NCBI RefSeq assembly: GCF_029784155.1
Contig: NC_073692.1
Coordinates: forward strand, 154,782,334-154,846,333
Direction: 5' to 3'
Length of the DNA stretch: 64,000 nt
Source: Uranotaenia lowii
Taxonomy: Eukaryota; Arthropoda; Insecta; Diptera; Culicidae
Program-made: the position numbers and the translations under genes
In this document: piece by piece, positions 58,101-64,000 of the stretch
Layout of the letters: each line of letters begins with the position of its first letter
Numbering within the stretch: the first letter of the stretch is position 1
The notes under the pieces: generated by a model
Database searches by the model: none
Seen by the model: only the letters and a program-made list of their open reading frames with translations
Told to the model about the DNA's origin: nothing

Positions 58101-59611
58101 CGGTCAGCGTGCCAAGGTGTTACCGATCGAAGACGAGCATAAGCGAGCGGAATTCGATTCAGCTGCATGTGTTTGTGGATGCGTCGGAGAACGGCTTCGC
58201 TGCAGTCGCCTATCTGCGGTTCGAAGAGGATGGAGAGGTTGAGTGTGCGCTCATCCGTGCGAAGACTAGAGTAGCTCCACTGCGATTCGTGTCGATTCCC
58301 AGACTAGAACTACAGGCAGCAGTCATCGGTGCCCGTCTAGCGAACGACGCCATGGAGACGCACAAGCTGAAGCCTACGCAAAGATTCTTCTGGACGGATT
58401 CACGCAACGTCCTCAGTTGGCTGAATTCCGATCACCGGAAATATCATCAGTTTGTTGCGGTACGGATCAGTGAAATGTTGGAGTTGACGGAATCATCGGA
58501 ATGGAACTGGATTCCGACGAAGCTGAACGTCGCTGACGATGCAACAAAGTGGCAGAATCTCCCGGATCTTTCTCCTAGCAGTCGCTGGTTCCGTGCTCCG
58601 GAGTTCCTGTGGGGACCGAAAGAGGGATGGCCAGTCATCGAGTCCAAGTTCGATCATACCGCAGAGGAGATACGGGCGAATGTGCAGCACCATTCCGTCG
58701 AACGCGCTCTATTCCGGTGGGAAGATTTTTCGAGATGGAACCGTCTTCTGCGACACGTTGCCTTCATTCAACGATTTCCGTCGAATCTACGTCGGGGGCG
58801 GTCGAAGGAGCCCATCATTACTGGACCGCTAACGCAAGAGGAGCTGAGAAAAGCGGAGATGTTCATCCTCATATCGGTGCAAGATGCTGAGTTCGCCGAG
58901 GAGAAAGCTCTGCTGCAGAAGCCGAAGCCGGTGTCGTGGAAGAACGTGTTGCCGAAGCGTAGCTCGCTGTACAAGCTGAGTCCGTTCCTAGCCGAAGATG
59001 GTTTGCTGCGAATGAATGGTCGGATCGACGAATGTGCGCATGTGGAGGAATGCACGAAGCATCCGATACTGCTTCCGAAGCGACATCTGGTTACGGACCT
59101 TATCATAGCCAGCGTTCATCAAAAGTTCTGCCACATGAATCACCAGTCAACGCTCAACGAAATCCGCCGCAGATTCTACGTTCCGGCATTGAAATCGGTC
59201 TATAACCGTGTCCGTGACCGATGCCAGCACTGCAAGATTCTTCGAGCGAAACCAGAAGCCCCCGAGATGTCTGGCCTTTCGGTTGGACGCCTACAGCCAT
59301 TTTGCCGTCCATTTTCCTACGTTGGTATCGACTACTTCGGACCGATGCACGTAGTTATCGGTAGGAGGACCGAGAAACGATGGGGTGTACTCATAACCTG
59401 TCTAACTGTGCGAGCAGTACACCTCGAAGTCGCACACAGCCTCACCACCGACTCATGCATTCTCGCCATACGAAACTTCATCGCCAGGAGAGGTGCCCCG
59501 GTTCAGATCATCAGCGATCGAGGCACCAACTTCATCGGAGCCAGCCGCGAACTGAAGGAAGCCCTGCAGCAAGTGAACCAGGATAAGTTGATGGAACACT
59601 TCGTCACCACT
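55130..59611 (+). CDS. Pao/Bel Gag-Pol polyprotein, interrupted in integrase
   Basis: An open frame of about 1494 codons in the same phase as the PHD-Gag frame. Order: Gag core (residues about 50-240), Cys-rich knuckles (CVICQGGCSSVGSC near 283; CRKCLAKHFGACAVKQAC near 315), aspartic protease (FLDEGSS near 405), reverse transcriptase with the YVDD active site near 831, RNase H (FVDASENGF near 1015), and integrase with an HHCC zinc domain (about 1330-1366) and the first two catalytic Asp residues (GIDYFGP near 1400; SDRGTNF near 1463). The last real codon is at 59609-59611; the remaining open codons to 59638 belong to the inserted palindrome. The catalytic Glu lies beyond the insertion. Confidence 0.92.
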
Positions 59612-60134
59612 GCACAGTGGTGCAGAACATCAATCTAGCTGTACGAAATTAATAGCGCCCAGGGATGAAGAGATAGACATTTGATGTCTTCGACAACATT
59701 GTTTAGTTTTGCATGGAGCACATTCTAGTATCAAAATTTTTGTCGAGGGGTCCACCGATAGCGAGATAAAAATGCTAACTTTTTTGTTTTTCAAATTAGA
59801 GCTTTGATGTCTTCGACAAAGTTGTTTATCTGATCAAAATACATAAGTTTGTTGAATATGTCAAAGTCCTATCACATCACCCTCTGGAGTTACAGTAAAA
59901 GTAAAAAAAATCTCTTGAAAAAACAGTTTTTTGAACCTGACACGTTGTAGATTGGATAAAATGGTTCGCTGTCTTCAAAACAAAGTTGTTACAAGCCACG
60001 ATCTACAATTTCTTCATACATTATGATGGGCATATTTTCATATGTGATGAAAGAAATTAGAGAAACATGAACTATCAAAGAACGAAAGAACATAAGCCGT
60101 AAATATCATGAAAATTTCGAAAAAGATACAACGG

Positions 60135-60207
60135 CTCACCGACAGGACTTGAACCTGCAATCTCCGCTTCGGTACAACGGCGCGTTAGCCAATTCCACCA
60201 CGGTGAA
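60135..60207 (-). tRNA. tRNA-Arg-like sequence (anticodon ACC) in P2, left arm
   Basis: Inverted copy of the sequence at 62342-62414. It folds into a 7-bp acceptor (TTCACCG with CGGTGAG), a partial D stem, anticodon stem CCGTT/AGCGG with loop GTACCGA, and T arm GCAGG/CCTGT with TTCAAGT. All acceptor pairs are kept here, one more than in the right copy. The A- and B-box segments fit pol III promoters. Repeat-borne, so probably not a working tRNA. Confidence 0.65.
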
Positions 60208-60767
60208 CGTGATGGAACCGGCGAACACGAGCAATCGAGCTCTGCCGATCAACTGATGGACCTTCTATCGAAACACCATGTATATCCCGCATGTGATCTT
60301 TACCTCTATTGATCTCTCTTGTTTCTCTAACCCCACCCATCGACTCGGGATTTTAGCCGAGCGAGCACATGGTCGATTGCTTCGGGTTTGCCGCAACTTA
60401 CGGTCAGATGAAGAAGCAATCAGTGCCGCTCAAGGTTCCGAGCAGACCAGTTACACAGGGAGGTGTTGCTCTGTTGAAATCAATACTGATGTTATGAAAT
60501 CGCTTGGTACATCTTTGTACCTGAAAATGATCACATTTTCATATGTGATGAAAGAAATTAGAGAAACATGAACTATCAAAATCTTTGATAGTTCATGTTT
60601 CTCTAATTTCTTTCATCACATATGAAAATGTGATCATTTTCAGGTACAAAGATGTACCAAGCGATTTCATAACATCAGTATTGATTTCAACAGAGCAACA
60701 CCTCCCTGTGTAACTGGTCTGCTCGGAACCTTGAGCGGCACTGATTGCTTCTTCATCTGACCGTAAG

Positions 60768-62144
60768 CAGTGATGTCAACCTTCCAGATTTTGTCTGGAT
60801 CTTCCAGACTTTTTGGACTTTTGCCAGACATTTTTTTAGGTTTCCAGACTTCCAGACTTTTGGCATTTCTTCCAGACAATTCCAGACTTTTGTGTTTGGA
60901 TATAAATTGTTCTAAGATTCTATGAAAATTCAATTTTGTCATGGTGTAATATGGCAGGAAACAGGGTGGCCACCCATTCGGGAAATGCGGGAAAAAGACG
61001 GGATTTGGAATCCACCGGGAAAAATGCAGGAAAAAGCCGGGAATTTCTCCCGAAAAGTCGGGAATTTTTGGCTCGGTGGAAGTCTGTTCAATGAAGTTTG
61101 AACGAAAAAGGCGAAACAAGTAAAAATTGATTCACAGTTGATCATCAATCTCTTTCCGATTGGCTTCGACCGATTTCTACCAGGTCGAGATGGATCCTCT
61201 TACCGTGTTAGATCGGTTTTGACTATTTTTAACTTGCTTCATTGAACAACGGGAATAACCGTAACGAAATCGTTAATCCAGTATGCTCGTTATACTCACT
61301 CGAGAGATGTCGAGTCCTATTAAAACAAAAAAAAAAGGAAAACAATCTGTTATAGAAACTATTGCAAATCGGAAGCGAGAGGCGGCCGAGGAGGCGAAAC
61401 AATTGAAGCTTCTATCCGACGCTCATAGAGAGGAAGCATGATGGACGACTCGGCCAACGGCCAAATACCGAATATTGACCTTTTAAATTATTCGGCCAAA
61501 CGAATATTCGTTCGAATACTCCAGAGAGTTTTTAATTATAAAACCAAGAGCGATTATTTCATTTTCCTTATATTTGTTCCATTGTAATACCCCTCATGTT
61601 TTGAATCGATCATTTCCAATTAGATGATATTACCATATGATGTATTACGAGGTATTTTTCAGGTAGAGGATTCTCTGATATTCAAAATGTCTCAAAGAAT
61701 TGAAAGGACATCAGATGACTTGTCGCTGCTAAGGCGTTGGTTACCAAAGATATTTGGATCATGTGAAATCTGGAACAAAACATGTCAAAGCAGGTGCTAA
61801 GCGGGAATTTCATGTTAACATGCGGGAAAAAGTCGGGAAAAATGCGGGAAATCCAAAATGGATTTCGAGTGGCCACCCTGAAGAAATGATTAGTAGAACC
61901 TATAAACTATGAATTCAATAAGGGTTCGAAACCTTGGCAAATGCTTTGAGGATGTATGTTAAATTGAGACTCAGACAGAGCACGTGACTGATATAGTGAT
62001 AGAAAAATACTATTGTAACATTGAGATCTGGGGACCAAAAAAAGGTTGCCACCTTCAAAACTTAGATGTCCAGACATTTGCAGAAATTTCCAGACATTTT
62101 TTAAAAATCTTCCAGACTTTTCTGAAAAATAGTTGGCAACCCTG
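60768..62144. mobile_element. hAT-like element nested in P2, 1377 bp
   Basis: The ends are CAGTGATGTCAACC and the complement of CAGGGTTGCCAACT, with the 8-bp duplication ACCGTAAG at 60760-60767 and 62145-62152. The subterminal regions contain repeated TTCCAGACTTTT motifs. No transposase is visible. It is itself interrupted by another hAT-like element (60962-61880). Confidence 0.85.
60962..61880. mobile_element. Innermost hAT-like element, 919 bp
   Basis: CAGGGTGGCCAC at the left end and GTGGCCACCCTG at the right form clear inverted termini. Subterminal repeats of the type GGGAAAAAGNCGGGAA flank an AT-rich core that contains a palindromic run around GAATATTCG near 61498. No exact 8-bp duplication was found, so the insertion may be old or slightly rearranged. 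Confidence 0.75.
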
Positions 62145-62341
62145 ACCGTAAGTTGCGGCAAACCCGAAGCAATCGACCATGTGCTCGCTCGGCTAAAATC
62201 CCGAGTCGATGGCTGGGGTTAGAGAAACAAGAGAGATCAATAGAGGGAAAGATCACATGCGGGATATACATGGTGTTTCGATAGAAGGTCCATCAGTTGA
62301 TCGGCAGAGCTCGATTGCTCGTGTTCGCCGGTTCCATCACG

Positions 62342-62414
62342 TTCACCGTGGTGGAATTGGCTAACGCGCCGTTGTACCGAAGCGGAGATTGCAGGTTCAA
62401 GTCCTGTAGGTGAG
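62342..62414 (+). tRNA. tRNA-Arg-like sequence (anticodon ACC) in P2, right arm
   Basis: 73 nt with cloverleaf potential: acceptor TTCACCG/AGGTGAG (last pair lost), T8 present, D loop AATTGGCTAA, anticodon stem CCGTT/AGCGG, loop GTACCGA with T33 and anticodon ACC, variable arm AGATT, T stem GCAGG/CCTGT, loop TTCAAGT. The body resembles tRNA-Arg but the anticodon would read Gly, while the older copy at 24389 has ACG (Arg). No CCA is encoded, as usual in animals. Probably a repeat-borne pol III promoter or pseudo-tRNA. Confidence 0.65.
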
Positions 62415-63792
62415 CCGTTGTATCTTTTTCGAAATTTTCATGATATTTACGGCTTATGTTCTTTCGTTCTTTGATAGTTCATGTTTCTCTAATTTCTTTC
62501 ATCACATATGAAAATGTGATCATTTTCAGGTACAAAGATGTACCAAGCGATTTCATAACATCAGTATTGATTTCATTATGATGGGTTTAGAGGTTGCTGA
62601 AGCCCTGTAGAAAGCATTCAGAGTATTTTATTGGCAATTTTGGAAGGCTCGTCCATCAAAAAGTGCACATTTTCGCAACACCTTCTTTTTTGTGATTATT
62701 TTTGATATTAAGCGGAACCATTTCCATTTAAAATTAGCGGGGAAATCGGTGGAACTAGTAGAGATTTGAATGATTGAAAATACACTTTTTATATAAAAAT
62801 TACCAATTTTACTTACAGAACAAACGTTGAAAATAATTAGTTTATTAATAAAGTGTTACAGTTTCCTTTTATTTATTTTGTTTTATTAAAAGACATTAAA
62901 ATTCGATTTTTCAAATCATTACAACTCAAATAAAAAAATTAATGGAAATAATCTGTTAAATTTGGTATAGCACTAAAATATAAATTAATAGTAGAACCGG
63001 AGTTGCCAGTACACAGTAGTGCTCTACTAAATTTAAAAGATTAGTTCCATTAATTTTTTTTAAGTTCAAATGATTTGAAAAATCGAATTTAAATGTCTTT
63101 TGATAAAACAAAATATTTAAAATAAAACTGTAACATTTTATTAATAAATTAAATATTTTCAACGTTTTTTCTATAAGTAAAATTGGTAATTTTTATATAA
63201 AAAGTGTATTTTCTATCATTCAAATCTCTACTAGTTCCACCGATTTCCCCGCTAATTTCAAATGGAAACGGTTCCGCTTAACATAAAAAATAATCACAAA
63301 AAAGAAGGTGTTGCGAAAATGTGCACTTTTTGATGGCCGAGCCTTCCAAAATTGCCAATAAAATACACTAAATGCTTTCTATAGGGCTTCAGTAACCTCT
63401 AAACCCATCATAATGTATGAAGAAATTGTAGATCGTGGTTTGTAACAACTTTGTTTCGAAGACAGCGAACCATTTTATCCAATCTACAACGTGTCAGGTT
63501 CAAAAAACTGTTTTTTCAAGAGATTTTTTTTTACTTTTACTGTAACTCCAGAGGGTGATGTGATAGGACTTTGACATATTCAACAAACTTATGTATTTTG
63601 ATCAGATAAACAACTTTGTCGAAGACATCAAAGCTCTAATTTGAAAAACAAACCTCGGCAAAAATTTTGATACTAGAATGTGCTCCATGCAAAACTAAAC
63701 AATGTTGTCGAAGACATCAAATGTCTATCTCTTCATCCCTGGGCGCTATTAATTTCGTACAGCTAGATTGATGTTCTGCACCACTGTGCACT

Positions 63793-64000
63793 GATACGAA
63801 ATGGACGTTCAACCCTCCGGCGTCACCACACTTCGGCGGAGCCTGGGAACGCCTAGTTCAGTCCGTGAAGAAATCCCTCAAGCACCTACAACTCACCCGC
63901 ACACCCACAGACGAGATATTACGGAACACGCTTACGGAGATCGAGCTTACCGTTAATTCTCGACCACTAACCGAACTACCGCTAGACGACGAGCTATCGC
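63793..64000 (+). CDS. Pao/Bel integrase, C-terminal part (continues past window)
   Basis: Directly after the outer palindrome and its ACT duplication the integrase frame resumes: KWTFNPPASPHFGGAWERLV contains the third catalytic residue (Glu of WERL), and TLTEIELTVNSRPLTELPLD follows near the end. The phase is the one left at 59611 once the insert and one ACT are discounted, so the insertion destroyed an otherwise open frame. The end of pol, the 3' LTR and the outer flank are not in the window. Confidence 0.9.

Larger units (their letters stand above)
60031..62574. mobile_element. Inner palindrome (P2) carrying tRNA-Arg-like sequences
   Basis: Inserted in the left part of P1 with an 11-12-bp direct repeat, (C)ATTATGATGGG, at 60020-60030 and 62575-62585; the mirrored arm of P1 at about 63407-63417 shows the uninterrupted site. 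P2 is two inverted copies of one unit meeting near 60582, each with a tRNA-like sequence. A segment of about 105 bp starting TTTGATAGTTCATG occurs at both the start (60588) and end (about 62468) of the right-hand unit, so the unit is organised as repeat-body-repeat. The left outer end is about 75 bp shorter than the right. A hAT-like element interrupts the right unit at 60768. Confidence 0.85.
59612..63789. mobile_element. Outer palindromic foldback element (P1) with 3-bp TSD
   Basis: The ends are GCACAGTGGTGCAG and its exact complement, flanked by ACT on both sides (59609-59611 and 63790-63792). Outside the insert the Pao/Bel frame continues without loss, which fixes the edges. The element is almost wholly palindromic: 59612-60030 mirrors 63411-63789, and 62586-62985 mirrors about 63000-63416. 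Without its own insert it is about 1.65 kb. No transposase is present. 3-bp duplications occur in several DNA transposon groups (e.g. PIF/Harbinger), so the superfamily is left open. Confidence 0.9.
53924..64000 (+). mobile_element. Pao/Bel LTR retrotransposon with nested insertions
   Basis: A young Bel-type element: leader, Gag with a PHD finger, protease, reverse transcriptase, RNase H and integrase in that order. The likely 5' LTR starts with TGTTCGCC at 53924. The LTR end and primer-binding site are not certain because the 3' LTR is outside the window. Coding sequence is GC-richer than its surroundings and almost intact; the defects seen are one in-frame TAG at 55124 and a 4.2-kb insertion at 59612 in the integrase. 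Reading resumes at 63793 and runs past the window end. Elements of this group are retrovirus-like but envelope-less, so far as seen here. Confidence 0.9.

Noticed and set aside
55267..59106. Many antisense and off-frame reading frames of 60-130 codons in the Pao/Bel element
   Set aside because: Shadows of the GC-richer gag-pol frame; they have no domains of their own.
60780..62100. Repeated CCAGACTTTT and GGGAAAAAG motifs considered as a CRISPR-like array
   Set aside because: Spacing is irregular and there are no unique spacers of constant size; these are subterminal repeats of hAT-like elements in a eukaryotic genome.
62342..62414. A functional nuclear tRNA gene
   Set aside because: The cloverleaf is good, but the sequence lies in a multi-copy palindrome, has a mismatched acceptor pair and a Gly anticodon on an Arg-like body; a repeat-borne pseudo-tRNA is more likely.

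Overview
The window is AT-rich, intron-rich animal DNA dominated by nested transposable elements. Two insect-type odorant receptor (7tm_6) genes, Pao/Bel, Jockey-like and mariner elements, and many MITEs and foldback repeats point to a dipteran, most likely a mosquito. The species assignment is inference; no species-diagnostic gene is present.

Host genes. A kelch-like BTB gene runs on the + strand: a 5' exon ending at 13521, exon 2 at 47829-48027 and exon 3 at 48207-48303, which holds the start of the BTB domain. Its BACK and Kelch parts must lie to the right of the window or in exons I did not find. The 34-kb intron between exons 1 and 2 contains two paralogous odorant receptor genes in divergent orientation: OR-1 on the - strand (25720-27057, last exons not found) and OR-2 on the + strand (36810-38541, complete, eight exons, 434 codons). 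Exons 2, 3 and 5 of the two genes have identical lengths, so they come from a duplication. A possible small two-exon gene lies at about 52389-52733.

Mobile DNA, left to right: the right part of an AT-rich hAT-like element (1-1656); an RTE/CR1-like LINE remnant (3.3-4.9 kb); a 5'-truncated LINE with poly(A) and target duplication (5.1-6.1 kb); a TTAA MITE (8.6-9.4 kb); 196 copies of a TTATG pentamer (10741-11720); a mariner deletion derivative (11.75-12.44 kb); a palindromic element split by a 2-kb unassigned GC-richer block (13.8-16.8 kb); TIR and inverted-repeat elements (16.9-18.9 kb); SINE, LINE and gypsy scraps (19.8-24.7 kb); a full-length dead mariner (27490-28796); a LINE (29.0-29.6 kb); a 184-bp tandem repeat split by a 1.2-kb palindrome (29.9-31.6 kb); a dead Jockey LINE split by a second mariner type (31.6-34.6 kb); a dead Pao/Bel split by a second hAT-like element (39.4-43.3 kb); a 500-bp tandem duplication (44.0-45.0 kb); two hAT elements one inside the other (45.9-46.8 kb); and a 1.14-kb palindrome (49.5-50.65 kb).

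The right end (53.9-64 kb) is a recent Pao/Bel LTR element with a PHD-finger Gag, one in-frame TAG, and a nearly complete Pol cut in the integrase by a stack of insertions: a 4.2-kb palindrome with a 3-bp target duplication, within it a second palindrome carrying tRNA-Arg-like sequences with an 11-12-bp duplication, within that a hAT-like element with an 8-bp duplication, and within that another hAT-like element. This nested stack, and the tRNA-bearing palindrome family (a third, older copy lies at 23.4-24.5 kb), are the most unusual things in the window.
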